Below the pieces are notes generated by a model that had not been told where the DNA came from, did no database searches, and was given only the letters and a program-made list of their open reading frames with translations. Source: Ettlia oleoabundans (taxonomy: Eukaryota > Chlorophyta > Chlorophyceae > Chlamydomonadales). From it: a DNA stretch of 39,770 nt. Numbering within the stretch: the stretch's first letter is position 1; every line of letters starts with the position of its first letter. Below, piece by piece: positions 11,176-31,034 of this stretch. Where the stretch lies: NCBI GenBank assembly GCA_019693395.1, contig JAAMXP010003103.1:1-39770 (forward strand), written 5' to 3'. Position numbers and translations under genes: made by a program.

Positions 11176-13438
11176 TCACTTGAAAGGTGGTGATGGTGCA
11201 GTCCCCTCACTGCTGTCGCCAAAAAGCTGCGCTTTGAACTCCTCATACTCCTCGACAGTCGTGCCGCACTGTTTGGCAAACAGCGTATCACTGCACTTAA
11301 GGTGGCTCATTGAAAACGCCGCCTCAGAGCCGCCCAGCGCTCCTTTGCGGGCGCTGCGGGGCTTCCGCTGCGACTGCACGTGCAAGAAGTAGCGATGCCT
11401 AGGCACCACCCTGTTGGTCAGCGACAGGCTGAAATATGCAGGGTAGGAGCACAAAGTGGCCACTCCATCAGCGGGGGAACGAATGTAGTCCACAAGATAG
11501 CGCCACTTGGGCACCAAGTTGGCCTCCACGTTGAGCGAGAAGACCTGGGGAAAGCGGGAGATGCAGGCTGCCACTTGCGCCTGGTCCAGCCCAATGGACA
11601 GCAGGTATGATACCCGTTCCTGCATGCTGTTTATTTTGTAGTGCAGCACCTGCAATAGAGTATATGCAGAAGTTTGTTACATGCATTTGGTTGGGTCGGT
11701 TAAAGTGCGCAGGACTGTCGGCACAAAGCGGCTCAACAGCACAGAATTATAGTTGCAGAAGTAAAGCAACAACCAACACAACTAACAAAGGCCGCCAACA
11801 GAGTGGCTCCACAGCGCGGACCCAAACCTGCAGAAGCATGCAACAACCAAATCAACTAACCAAGGCGACCACGGCAGCCTACCTGCGGGTGTGCCAGCAC
11901 CGCCCTGCCCACCTCCTGCTGGTTCAGCCCTTGGCTCAGCAGAAAGTCTACGCGCAACCGCATCATCTCTTCCGTGCATGTCAGCACCTGCACCAAGTGT
12001 ACCCCAGAGACTTAGCCAACTTTTCACGAGCCAGCACTTTGACTCGAACTTGCCTCGCTGTGTGTGATTTGCTAGAATCGCCTCCGACAGGTGTACTAGC
12101 AGCGAAAACTGCAGCTCTGCCACCCACCTGAGGGTGGCGCACAATCAACTTGCCCAGCGCGCCAGAAGAAAGACACAATACATCCCTCAAAAATGCAGCT
12201 CGTGGCTCCAGGGTGTCTTTCACTCGCAGCTCCAAAGCCATTGGGGCACGCACAAACACCTGCAGCATGCCCAAGCATACAACCCCACATCTTCTCAACC
12301 CATTGCAACGATTGCTACTACTACCCAGGCCAGCTTAAAACCCTACATCGAAAACAAAAATGCAGCACATCCAACAAGAGCTCAGCCATGCCGCTGGCAG
12401 TATAGCCGTGCCTTGGCTAAATCATCCTCCTCAACGCCACAGCGCCGCAAGAACTCCAAGCGCGGTCGAATGGTGCGCTCAGATCTGTACTCTAATATGC
12501 GTGGAAACTTCGCAATGACTTTCTTCAACTCCGAGTTGCTGCAAGCACAGGTAGTATGGTGCCGCCAAGTCACAGGCAGTGGACCTTTGCTGAGCTTCAA
12601 CTCAAGGGAACCTTTCAAAAATGCCGCCAAGACCATTATGCACCGCACCTAAGGCCTATGGTGTCCTGGAAAAACTTGAGCTTCCGGCGCATTGTAACTA
12701 TGCCCATCTGGAAAATCTCTGGCCTTGACTCTGTAAGCCTCTGGAAGTCGGAAGCCCGCATGCCCAGGTCATACAGCAGCAGCACCTGCAAGTAGCAGTA
12801 GCACGTGCTGAATGGCCATCACAGCAGCTGCCACTACACTGAATACCCAGGAGAAATACAAATACGCCATCATGCACTGACTGGCGCTTCACTGCCCTGG
12901 ATACACATAACATTGCCTGAAAAAGGGGGCTAACCTGCGGCCTCCAAGATTCTTCAAGATCGCATTCATCTGCTAACTGGGAGAACAACTCATCTCTAGC
13001 TGTCGCTCTTCCAGGTGGCTTGGCTTGTTTCTGCGACAGACCCCGCCGCTGTAATGGCACTGGCTCCTGCCGTTGTGACCCAGGCTGCTGCTGCACGCCT
13101 CCGAGCCGCCAATGTGGGCCTGCCAGCCTCTGCTGCTCTTGCTGCTGCGCTGCCGCCGGTGGTTGCTGAGGCTGCTGCAGCAGCTGATCCCTCGGCTGGT
13201 GCTGTGCTGGCTGCTCGGGTTGCCGGGATTGCTGCTCACGCTGTGGAGCCTGAGAAGGGGGCTGCCGGGCAGGGGCTTGTTGCTGCCGCTGCCGGGCCTG
13301 CTGCTGCTGTCGAGCCTTCCTCATACGCTCCAAATCTTGCGGGGTGGGTATGCGCAGATGCGGTGTTCCAGGCATTCCTGATGGTCGTCGGTCCATCAGT
13401 AGCGTGGACTGCGTAATCAGGCCCACTGGCACCGCCAT
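11176..13438 (-). CDS. mTERF-family protein, probably organellar, 6 exons, 492 aa
   Basis: Exons: 12935-13438, 12649-12785, 12412-12538, 12128-12259, 11883-11987, 11176-11649. mTERF proteins bind organellar nucleic acid and act in plastid or mitochondrial transcription, splicing or ribosome assembly. Seen: from about residue 169 the protein is a series of roughly 30-35-residue mTERF motifs of the form L-x-LG...DL-x-x-...-P-x-h. They include VLLLYDLGMRASDFQRL, LKKVIAKFPRILEY, LEFLRRCGVEEDDLAK, LGKLIVRHPQ, VGRAVLAHPQ and VAACISRFPQVFSLNVE. Introns 2-5 fall near motif boundaries. Residues 1-168 are a Gln/Pro/Arg-rich low-complexity region. The first 25 residues (MAVPVGLITQST...) lack acids until the Asp of MDRRPS and could be a transit peptide, but this is weak. 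No upstream ATG is in frame. Intron 3 uses a GC donor. I cannot say which mTERF subgroup it belongs to or which organelle it serves. Confidence 0.85.
11723..11872 (-). repeat. Tandem direct duplication inside mTERF intron 5
   Basis: Two copies of about 75 bases (11723-11797 and 11798-11872) share blocks such as TGCAGAAG, GCAACAACCAA and CAACTAAC. They fill most of the 233-base intron 11650-11882. Confidence 0.75.
12260..12411 (-). other. mTERF intron 3, GC-AG
   Basis: Exon 3 ends TTAGCCAAG|GCACGG and the frame reaches TGA without any GT after that point. The acceptor CTGCAG|GTGTTT gives GVEEDDLAK-VFVRAP, an unbroken mTERF motif. An in-phase GTTGAG upstream would delete the conserved EEDLAK block. 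Confidence 0.75.
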
Positions 13439-14033
13439 CTTGCTGCTGCTGCCTGCTTGGCGCCTTCCGCCGCCGCTTCTTGCCCTCTTCCACCCTCTAA
13501 TCTGGCGCCAGCCGCGCCTCTGCCGTTACCTTGACAAGGCCTCCAACGTGTCCGCTGGGTCCCGTAGTTCACTGCTGCGGTTCTGTGGTGCGAGGAATCG
13601 GGACCTCTAGTTGGTGCCGGCTGCCAGGTGAAATGAAGACGCAGATATTGTTTATTGCCACTATATCGTTTGCACTGTGGACTCAACTCGCGGCTCCGTG
13701 TGTGAACATGCACCTGTCTCCCGTGCATGCATTGTTGGGCATATACGGGAGGAAAGAGTCGGTTTTTTTCTGCGGAATTTGCAAAAAGCAAGCCGATATT
13801 CTCCACAAGTGATCTGCGAACACAGATTGGCGACGGGGTGAGAGTCCCAGCGTTCGCAGGCGACACCAAGTTTTCTGCATCCTTGCTTATTAAGCACTGC
13901 AGCCCGCTACATTCTTGTGTACCGATAGAAGAACGTGCAGCAGCTGCGGATCGTGGCGCCAGCGGCGGCAGTGGCGGCGCCGCCCGCTGCTCGCTAGGTT
14001 GACAGGGGCCTCGGAGCGTGACGAGCAGCAGCC
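13439..14033. promoter_or_regulatory. Divergent promoter region between mTERF and RPC2
   Basis: This 595-base gap separates the mTERF start (minus) from the RPC2 start (plus). It must contain both promoters and 5' UTRs. Open frames here on the minus strand are not in frame with mTERF and lack family features. I recognise no specific element. Confidence 0.6.
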
Positions 14034-21692
<7,659 letters not shown>

Positions 21693-22157
21693 CGCAAGTG
21701 CTCGAAGCGGCATTTCCACCGTCTTGCTTGCCAGCGCAGTGTATATAGGTAGCATCATTCCACCGACCTTTCAACAGAACATGTATCTGGCGCCCTATGC
21801 GCATGTAAATCAGTTTATTCTCATCCGGATCCATCAGCAAATGTTGTGTGGCCCACGTACACATGTGTTTTTTGGTGATTTGATCCTGAAGACTTGCACA
21901 AGTGTCACAAGCTCCCTCATATGTTGTCAGCATCTCATGTTGTAGCAAGGCGGAATGCTTCTGGTCTGTGAGAAGGTGTGTACAGCTGGTATGTTTTGTA
22001 TCAGAACAACATTTAGGTGCTGAAGTCAAGGTTGATCCAAATACCCTAGCTCTAAAAGAAGGTATTGGAGGGGGGAGCAACAAGACAGAGATCTACAAAA
22101 ACGACAACATTAAGATCAGGGAACGGGTGGGCAAATTCCGACAAGGCCAATTTAGCG
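21693..22157. other. Convergent intergenic region, RPC2 and UBP12 3' flanks
   Basis: These 465 bases lie between the RPC2 stop (plus) and the UBP12 stop (minus). They should hold both 3' UTRs. A TGTAA at 21804-21808 is a possible RPC2 polyadenylation signal. An open frame on the minus strand across 21529-22083 has no family resemblance and I do not accept it. Confidence 0.6.
21804..21808 (+). terminator. Possible polyadenylation signal (TGTAA) for RPC2
   Basis: The green-algal motif TGTAA lies 112 bases past the RPC2 stop. Short motif, weak evidence. Confidence 0.3.
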
Positions 22158-25100
22158 TCAGCTCTTGATGCGGAGCTGCTTTTCCTGACCGTGCCAAACT
22201 GTTAGCTTGCTGTTCATATGTGCATGTGTTCGTCGTGGGTTTTTGTTTTCGTGCACAAAGCCTATGCAGTTGCGCTCCTGGTGGCCATATAGTTTTTGGC
22301 TGTCTAGACGAGTGGAGACAACAACATCGTCAGCAAGCGGCTCGGCACCGCCGAATCTGCATGTAGCCAAGAAAGGGCGTAATGCATTCATTTTAAGGAA
22401 AAAGAAGCATGCAGGCATATTGTCACGTGTGCACATACCCTATGCTTCACCGCTGATGAACGAATCCATCCACAGGTATATAACAAGGACTTCACCCCAG
22501 GACCCTTTTATCAACAGGAGTGGTTGTTCAAAGTTAAAGTCGTTCATTCAATAGGCCAACTTACGTGCACAGCACTGCCTTCCAGCTAGACTCAAACTCC
22601 TCGTCTGGGATGCCCAACTGCTGCTTCACCCGCTGCCGCAGCTCTCCTACTGTCTCCTCCGGGCCCAGCCGCATTATGAACGGGTCGGAGAAGGCAAATG
22701 GGCGCTGCTGCGATGGGTTCAAGGAAACCAGAAGCCACAACGTTGCTCATGCAGGCGGCAAGCCGCATACTGCAGAGTGCACGGCAGTCTTCAACAGTAA
22801 GCAGGGTTGTGCATGCAACCCTTCCCCGTCCAGTGGCACATGTGTGCATTGCTTATGCCAAAATGCACTGCGAAATCCTAGTGGAACTGCCCCTGCTTTG
22901 TGCAACACCCACGTTGTTGGGCTCCTCTGCCACTTGCAGGCAGTGCACGTGCATTACACCCTGCATCTCCAAGTCCTCCTGGTCCTCTGGCACAACCTCC
23001 ACCCGCAGGTGCCAGGCATTCTCGCCAATGGTCTCCACACGATCGCGGGGGTTAAATAGCTGCATGTCACAAGTTGAACGACGGTGATTCAGGCAAGTTA
23101 ATATGCTCGGAATTGGGCACTGTTAGTAGTATCAGCTCAGAACAGCTCAGCTGCATAGTTGCCCAACAACTGAGCGATGCAGGTTCAAGATTATGACTGA
23201 TGTTGGGAGTGGGACCATCATCTTTCTTGGCCCACCTGCCAGATCTTCCACTGATAGACCTCCAGCAAGCGTAGTGGCCGTTCCTGCGCCTGTGCAGGCA
23301 GCTGCCGCCGCAACTCCTCCAACAGGTCGTGGATGCTGGCGCTTTTGCTCATGCGCACACTGTGCTGGCTCACCTCCTCCAGCCTGGAGTTGTGGTATGC
23401 AACCTGCAGGAAGGATTGCAGTGCCAACTGGTGCAGTTCACAAGCATTGCCACCCGTTCGCACCTCTTCATCCACCATATCCAGATGTGCTTGGGCTGTC
23501 CTTGTAAACCTTGACAACTGCGTCCCTCACCTTGAAGCTGAGCAAGTTCTCATATTCTAGAAGTGGCAGGTCGATGACTTCATAGTACATAGTTGACATC
23601 TGCGAGGGCAGCGTGGCTGATGTGTTACAAAGGTCCAGCTCCAAGGCAAAATCCACTGATGCAAAGAAGTATAACCTCAAAACCAGCTGCTGATAGAACT
23701 GCCAGCAATCCCCACCTGCGCGAATGTCCCCACTCTCAGCATGTCCTGCAGCGTATCAAACTGGCGGTAGCGCATGGGATGTGGTCGTGGCAGCTGCGTG
23801 ATGTGGTTTTGACCTGCAGGCATAGTGGCACAGTAGTCAGCGTGAGTCACTGCAATGTCACTCGCATGGATGGCAACTCAAAGCTGCAGGTCACAAAGTT
23901 GTGTGGGGCACATGTGGCACATGCCTGTAAACCGCAGTTTCAAAGGGTGATCCAACCCAAGCTTGGCTGCTAGTGCCTTGGACACGTCATCGTAGGTGTC
24001 TGTTTTCAGCAGCTCCAGCTGGACGGCTTCCTCCCCCTGCATCGCACCGCGAACCGTTGGCAAAGGCGAGTCGAAAAGCTGTTGCAGCGCTGCCAAAACA
24101 ACCAACAGCAGGTGCAATGCATGTCAACCAAAGAAAGCCAGGAACAGATCGTGAAGTGCTGCCCACCTGCAAGTCGTCTAGCGGCTTAAATGTGACGGTT
24201 TGCCGATTGCGCACAAACTCCATAAAGTCCTTGGCAGTTGGGCACGGTGTGGCACCTGCCTCCGCCTGTAAACATGCCTTGAAACGGGCGAGCACTTCGG
24301 TAATACCTCGGCTGGACACCCGACAGGATGCATTGCCACGGGCGCACAAACGGCAGCCGATCCACCTTCCCGCCCTTCAGCCACACAGTATCAAGCAGAG
24401 CAGCAGCAGCAACACACCTGCGAGAGCTGCCGCTGGAAGACAAGTATGTCACCATGCTCCAACTGGCTGCCCACCAGGGTGACCCCTGGTGGCAGCTTGT
24501 CCACCATTACGTTTGGCTCAAATTTCACTTCCTCGTACACCTCCACTGAATCAGCCTCCCCCAAGCCCCCAATGCTGCGCAGCATTGGGTACAGTTCCTG
24601 CAGGCAGAACAACACGATCGACTAATGTTCCTCAGCCTCATGCACACCCATGTGTGTGTTCAAAACCCTTGCCTTTACATGAACCCCATGTCTCACTGCA
24701 CTGGCACTAGCCGGGGCGCTTCTCGGCACCCACCTTAACCTTCGTATCTTTGGGCACCAACCGATGGCCTGCGTACTTCAGTCTTGGATGTTCCGCATCA
24801 GGGCAATACTGCTTGAGGAACAGCATGATGTCGCTTTTAGGGCGGATCGCAGGCAGCTCAAGACTGCCTACAGGGGGCGTCTCCAGAAACAGGTTCAGCG
24901 TGGTCATGACCCCTGGCCGCACATTGCGGCTGACATTCTCCTTGATGGTCTGCATGCATGTCAGACATGTCATGAGGCACATGTGGTGCTGCAAGGTTGA
25001 AAGCTTCGCCGTAATGTGATCTATGGACACGGACACCCAAATACCTTGGGAATTGAGCGGCCCAAAGAGCTAACACAATTGCTGAGACTGTTCAGGTAAT

Positions 25101-28100
25101 ACGCACCGCAATCGCCTGATCCTCGCTCTCTAGCACCAGTGGCTGAACAGGGCGATATGTGCCGTTTTGCCGCTGGGACCATCTCCAAAAGCGCTGCTGT
25201 TCCATAGGCACCCCCAGTTCCTCTGCAACCCGCCGCCGCAGCTCGCTAAAGGGCGCTTTGCGCGACATCTTGAAAGTCTTCACCTGCAACAAGGCTTACA
25301 TCCGTGAAAAATGGCAGGAGGACAACGCGATCTACAGGCCCACTGTCTGTCCTGCCTATTAGGGGCAGGAGCTGGTGGCTAGTTTGCTAGATACCATAAT
25401 CTGAGCCTACCCAGCAACGATTTGCACGGATTCCTGGCCGATTGTGTAACTGGGTCAATCACTAGCAGAACCCAGCATCTCAACTCGAGCAGAGCACCAC
25501 CAAGATTTGGCTTGCCTTGTCATGGTCCACCAAGTCGAAGAAACGTGAGCCGCCAATCTGTCCAGCAAGGTCTGCATTGGTAGACACATGCACCAGTGTA
25601 TACAGGTGTGCCTCCGCTTTCTCCTTTTTCCGTCGCTCCTTCTCCTCCTGCTCAGCCTGCGAAGTTTGGCATGGCAAGCCAAAACACACAGCGCAAACCG
25701 ATGTGGGCACCTAGAAGTATATGGAAGATGCCACAACCTGTTGGTCCGCTAATCGACTTCCCTCTCCAATCCCAGCAAGCTAGTTGGCAAATCAATGAGT
25801 GACAGAAACAAGCAGCAGGGGTGTCTGCACACTGAGCAATATAGCTGACGCCGTACCTGCAGCCGCGCCCTAACGTGTGCGCTGATGTCCTCCATTTCCA
25901 CCTTGCACATGACTGTATCCCATTCGCTCTCACGAACGTACACCAGCATGTACGCATTGGCGTGCTTTGCCAGGCGGAGCGCGTTGCCATAACCTGCCAG
26001 TCAAGGAGGAAAAATCTGCATCAACGGCATCCAGTGCCACACACGCCCTTTCATGCACTAACAAGAAACTTTGGACATCATTGCTGCACAGCATTCAACA
26101 GGCAATGACAACCATGGCAGTGATCCTGAGGCACGACAGGTAAAGTTAAATCCCTTCACCCTCCTTGATAGGCAGAGTTCATTGCAATGGTGCCCTCCAC
26201 CCACTTGAGGGCGGCATCCGCTCATCATCCCCTCCCCAGTTGTCCTCCACCGCCTTCTGTGGGTCTGCCTTCTCCACTCGTTCATCATCAAACTTAAGCC
26301 ACTGTTGCCCATCAGGCCTATGCCATCCACACGTCAAGCAGCAACAGCACAGCATATATGTCAAGCCATGCCATGTCTGTGGTGCATGGCATTGCGCACC
26401 AAACCTGAACCCAAGCCGGTGCACAGTGAAAGCGGCGAGCCTCCCTTACCGTATGTAGGCATAGTAATGGCCGCCATGCACTCCACCAGAATGCACGAGC
26501 ACCGCGAGTAGCTTGTACGTATTGTGCACATTGCGGTCCGCAGCAGAAGATAGGTACTTTCCGCCCTCTCGGTCTAGGTCAATGGTATCGTAAAACTCGT
26601 AGCGATCGTTGACCTGGTCAAACGAGGGACACATGAGATGGGAGGCACAGGGAAACTTTCAGTGCAAGTTGGTTCCAGTGATATTGATACATCCACCATC
26701 CTTGGAGACATGTGTTTTAAGGTGAACTTCGCCCCGGCCCGCCCCCCAAAAACCACCACCCCACCACCCCACCTAAACCACCATCATTACGCACACCAAA
26801 CCACGTGCGTGCGTGCTTTCCTAATAAATGTTTCCTAATAACTGCTTTCCACGCACGCACGTGCTTTCCTAATAAACATTACTCAATTCACCTTGATCAT
26901 CATGTCCTTCATAAAGTCGTACTCGAAGCGCTTGAGCTGGAGCTGCAGCACCGGTGGGAAGCCCTCGAAGAGGATGCCCTTGCGTGCATCCTGCGCACCA
27001 ATAGCACAGGGGCTAGCTGGGCTGCGCAATCACTACAGATGTTGATATTGCAGATAGACTTGCAACAACCCTGATGCTATCTGCCTGGCATGTATTACAA
27101 CGAACCAGAGTCCGAAACCATAGCGTGTGCCATCCCCAGGCAGCCTTTCACTACACTAGACACATCATGCGGAGCAACTTTACCTGCATGCCATGCTTCT
27201 CTGCATTGTATTGGTTGTCTCCATCCAGCACCTCCACTTCGCAGTACTTGTCAAAGCTGGCGTAGATGTCCTTGCAGTTCTTGACGTCAAGCTGCAGCCC
27301 AGCAAGCACATTATATAGTGCAACAACACCAAAGCTTGGCGGTGGCCATGAATGTAACATTGCGGCAGCGAAGCTCACCAATGAACTGCGCCTCTGCCAA
27401 GCTGCACATTGGACTTAGCTGCCCGTTGGAAGGAACAGGGCTGGCAGGGACAATGGACTCATTGAAAGCTTCCAAAGTATGGAGATAGTACGGTAGCAAA
27501 GTCACCTGTACATCCATGAAGGACTCTTTCCGAGAAGACTTGTAGTCCACATTAATGCATTCTACGTAGTTGAGCGTGTGTCCCTCGAACAACTTATTGA
27601 TCATGCCTTCCACTCGTGTGCCCTGCATGACACATATACCCAAAACTGCTCTTGACAAGTCTGACACGCTGCCATCTGTGCATAATATAAGCACAGCCGG
27701 CCATGGGTGTCACAGGGCACAGACTGTCTTCTCAAACACCTTCATTTTCTCCTCCAGCCTGTCACACAGGATGCGATTCAATTCCTGAACGTCATGCTGC
27801 TGGAAGGCATCCGCTGTGTCCCATCCAAACGAGCGGGTCAGGTCCTTGGTGGACACCGGGCCAGCAGTGAATTGCAGCTGCACAAAATAAACACCACACA
27901 TCAAAGGGACGGAGCCAGGTCAGCACGCCTTCACGGATGATTCACAACGATATAAGGTTTGCCAATGTCCCATCTAACAATGCTTGCTCCAACACTATCA
28001 CAATCATAGTAAACAATCAACTCTAGGATCAATCACCTTGTAAAAGACGCTTTGTAGTGCGAGCGGCATGCTGCTGGCAGGATCTGCATCCTCGGATGTC

Positions 28101-29808
28101 GGCATGTGGTACACAGCCTGGAAGCAGACAGGGATGTGTATATTGATATGCTGCAACTGAACGTGAAAGCTCCAGCCCAGTGCGCGCGTGGAGTGACACA
28201 GGTGAATTAGCAAACTTGGCAGCCATTCAACCACCCAGGTGAACATGCCATAGGATCACAAATGATGCTGGGTATTAAGCACGATTAGCATATGTAGAGG
28301 TAAGCACCTTGCGAAACTGATTGATGTTAAAGAGCGTCTGCAGTAGCGAGTTCATGTAGCACGTGGCGCCCTGGTTCTTTAAGCCCACAAACCCCGTCTC
28401 CTTGCGTGAGTCGTACGCAAAATCCTCAGGAACCTTCACTTCCGCACACACCTGCACGTTGGTCTTGAGGTTAAGCGAACTGGCGGCCTTAAGGGCAAAA
28501 CTTGTCTGCCATACTCTAAGAGTAGGGAATAGCCACCCATGAGCGCAGCAAGGCAGCAGAGCAACGCGCCTTCATACGAAGGGTGTCATCTACAAGGAGG
28601 CCCCGGCTGGGATCACGCAGCTCGACCAAGGGTATAAAGGATGTAAAGCCTGCACCACAGAGACCGTCAAACTGTGGCCTTAACCAAAGTTTGGAATGAG
28701 CTGTCATCAATTGCAAAATTCCCTTGACGACGACGATGTCTGCACAGAAGAACAAACCTGCCTGGCACCAGACACTGTACTCTGGTCAGTGGGTCCCGAT
28801 GCTGCTAGGATTGCTAGCTTACCCCAGTCAGTCTCCCGCGACGTGAAGGTGTGCTGTGTTTCCTTGATGACGTCGCCACCCTCCACCTGGCTAAGCAGAA
28901 TCAGTTTGAACTCAGCAAAGCGCTGCAGCTGAAAGGCTGCCTGGTCATCCTCCGCTACCGCAAGGTATAGCGACAGATTCCCAGGGCGGTTGTTTCCATG
29001 TGGATACAACAAAAGCTGCCTGCAATCGGTTGGGCGAATGACGGGCTGGTAAATGGACACCTCCAACTACATGTGTTTCAGCAGCGGCAATAGTGCGCGT
29101 GCCATGCCTGTTGCGCTGCCTGCTGCCACGCTGGCGAACTGATATGGTGGCCAGCAGAAATGCCACAGATGGCAAACAAACAGAAGAATTACCACGAGTA
29201 TCCTCCAATCTCAAAAGGATCCGACAGCACGCGGTTGCTATATGATGAAAAGTTGGTGAGGTTCCACTGCAGCAGTTGACAGAACGGATGGTACAAAATG
29301 CTGGGACCTTAGGAGGTGGCAACCTCACAGAAATGATAGCAGGCTTCTGTGGCAGCGCGACTGCTACCTCCCACTGAACCATGAATGCCATGCACAGAGG
29401 CAGGGCATGGAACTCCCCCAGCTCACAAAATGCGAGGGAGGCTCACCACGTGCTCTCCAACCAGCGGATTGCTTGCTGGGGTTTGATCGGCAGCAGTATC
29501 CAACGGTTTGTTCTCATCCACCTGCACAAAAAGTCTTATACAATCAACAGTAAGCATCCTGGCTTCCTAAAGTTGTTCAACACGCGCCCTTCTTACAGCT
29601 GTGCCGCCAGTGGCGGTGCCACGCCCTCTGCCAGCTCTGCCGTCTTTGGCTGCGGCCAACCCTTACACAGCACCTTCTGATGGCTGGCGTCGTCTATTCT
29701 TCCGCAATGCGCTCCGTGCGCTCAAGTAAAGGTCCCAGGCACCACGCGAGTGGGTGTCCGATCCCAGAAGCTTACCTCCATAGGGTCTTGATCAACGATG
29801 TGCTCCAT
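22158..29808 (-). CDS. UBP12: UBP12/UBP13-type (USP7-like) ubiquitin-specific protease with MATH domain, 26 exons, 1102 aa
   Basis: Exons: 29776-29808, 29447-29521, 29193-29266, 28823-29019, 28570-28649, 28308-28451, 28037-28117, 27740-27877, 27506-27622, 27184-27291, 26892-26990, 26450-26613, 26205-26317, 25857-25993, 25516-25656, 25107-25283, 24734-24949, 24418-24597, 24167-24265, 23925-24036, 23716-23813, 23531-23599, 23236-23403, 22913-23059, 22565-22707, 22158-22356. The enzyme removes ubiquitin from substrates in nucleus and cytosol. Seen: a MATH domain at about 37-155 (WNLTNFSSYSN, GGYSWQLLLYPHGNN, ETQHTFTSRETDWGFTSF). The Cys box GLKNQGATCYMNSLLQ follows (catalytic Cys about 184), then SFGWDTADAFQQHDVQELNR and the His box HSGGVHGGHYYAYI (about 431), with FDDERV supplying the Asp. 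C-terminal ubiquitin-like domains align with plant UBP12 throughout (DLVDHDK, QQRFWRWSQRQNGTYRP, YEEVKFEPNVMV). The length is close to Arabidopsis UBP12 (about 1116). Introns 15 and 20, and probably 5, have GC donors. The first exon, 11 codons, is the least certain. Confidence 0.95.
23814..23924 (-). other. UBP12 intron 20, GC-AG
   Basis: Exon 20 ends CGGTTTACAG|GCATGT and exon 21 starts CTGCAG|GTCAAAACC. Only phase 1 fits. It gives KLRFTGQNHITQLPRPHPMR, in line with plant UBP12. No nearby GT has the right phase. Confidence 0.78.
25284..25515 (-). other. UBP12 intron 15, GC-AG
   Basis: The exon ends GACCATGACAAG|GCAAGC and the acceptor is TTGCAG|GTGAAG. The junction DLVDHDK-VKTFKMSRKAPF aligns residue for residue with plant UBP12. 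Read-through meets a stop nine codons past the donor, with no GT that is compatible. This is the clearest GC-AG intron in the window. Confidence 0.85.
26812..26876 (-). repeat. Direct repeat in UBP12 intron 11
   Basis: The 17 bases at 26812-26828 recur exactly at 26860-26876 (period 48), containing CTTTCCTAATAAA. A shorter third copy (TTTCCTAATA) sits between them at 26831-26840. Just upstream, about 26733-26785, is a C/A-rich CCACC run. All lies within intron 26614-26891. Confidence 0.8.
28452..28569 (-). other. UBP12 intron 5, possible GC-AG with GT alternative
   Basis: The preferred donor is CGTATGAAG|GCGCGT, which gives DDTLRMK-VCAEVKV, the same strand spacing as plant UBP12. A canonical GT 33 bases downstream (TCATGG|GTGGCT, intron then 28452-28536) is also in frame and inserts 11 residues into the last MATH strand. 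The GC site has a poor consensus, so this call is uncertain. Confidence 0.45.
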
Positions 29809-31034
29809 GGTGAAGCTGTGTGTGAGGCGTTGAAGCTTACGACGTGGTGTCGTTCACAGCTCGATCAGACCAGCGTATGGACCCGCCCTGCCCGACTGGC
29901 CTTAGCTCCGGGTTTGCAACATTCCATTGCTGATCAGCAGGAAGAGGAACTTCTCCGAACGCACGAACGTTGTCTGTACTTCGGCAGTACACGCAGGCGT
30001 CAACTGCAAAGTTACGTTTCAAGCAGCGGCGGCGGGGTGCATGGCGGTGCATCAGATGGAGGGTAAACGACCGCTGATCGATCATGGCTGAGCTTGCACG
30101 TCTTATGTGCTTACCCTGGGGCCGCTGGCTTAAGACACCTCATTCCTCCCTGTACGGCCGGAGTAGAAATCGTGCTTTTCCGTACTCTCTCTTCTTCTTC
30201 TGCCGACCGGCGGCAGCGCGGTACAGCTGTCCAGTGGCATAACAAAGGTACACCAGACAGCGCCCTCGAGCACCACCTGACGGCTGCCCTCAAGCACCTC
30301 GATTATGATTTAGATCGTCTCTCTAGAATAGGCGGCCAGCTCAGCAAGACTGACCGGGAGAGCAATACAGAACCGCAACGGCAGCGGCAGCGGTGACCAT
30401 GTCAGCGGCGGCAACGGCACCGGCGGCACAGCGGCCTGGAGTTGCAGCAGCAGCGATGGCGGCGTGACAGTGCGGTGGTGCATCTTCTGGAGTTATGGCA
30501 GTGGGGGCAATTGGGCAGTTGTTGCCGCTCAGCTCAGAGCGCTCCATGGCTCCAGCAGCAACCGCGGCCGCTTGCAAGGTCAATGTCGCTGCTCCCTCAC
30601 AGCACTCTTTCTTCAAAGTGCCAGCTGGACATCGGTCAGTTCATGGGGAGATGGTCAGCGTTTGCTACCTCCAAGGGCTTTATTCTTCGCTTAATCTCCG
30701 GGAGCCAATTGAACACTGCCAATCTGTAAAGCTAGTCAGCCACCACTGCACCACTCCCTCCTCGTCACGGACAACCTGTTCGCGGACATGTCTTGACACG
30801 CCCGGCGCCCGTCAGCCGCAGATCATTCGATACGCAGCGTATATGTGAACACCAACATCAGCCAGCTGGTGGGCAGGCCAGCGAGGTGGTACGGCCAGCT
30901 GGAATCACAGTACTGCTCGGCATGGAACCTCTGGGTTGAATGCGATTGGAACCTTTTGCATACAACTTAGCAACGGCTTTGGCACCCTACACTCACAGGA
31001 ATACAGTGCGATAGAACCTGTTCGCTCGCACGAT
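29809..31034. promoter_or_regulatory. Large divergent intergenic region between UBP12 and RRS1
   Basis: These 1226 bases separate the UBP12 start (minus) from the RRS1 start (plus), two to three times longer than the other divergent gaps. The stretch 30370-30460 is rich in GGC/CAG triplets. Several open frames of 60-130 codons occur on both strands. One on the plus strand (30094-30396) ends in a Leu-rich helix-like segment (HHLTAALKHLDYDLDRLSR), but I recognise no family and see no supporting splice pattern. It most likely holds two promoters and 5' UTRs, possibly with a UTR intron; a small unrecognised gene is not excluded. Confidence 0.5.

Noticed and set aside
30341..30616. Ala-rich minus-strand open frame
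   Set aside because: It comes from a GGC/CAG triplet-rich stretch and has no recognisable domain; too weak to call a gene.
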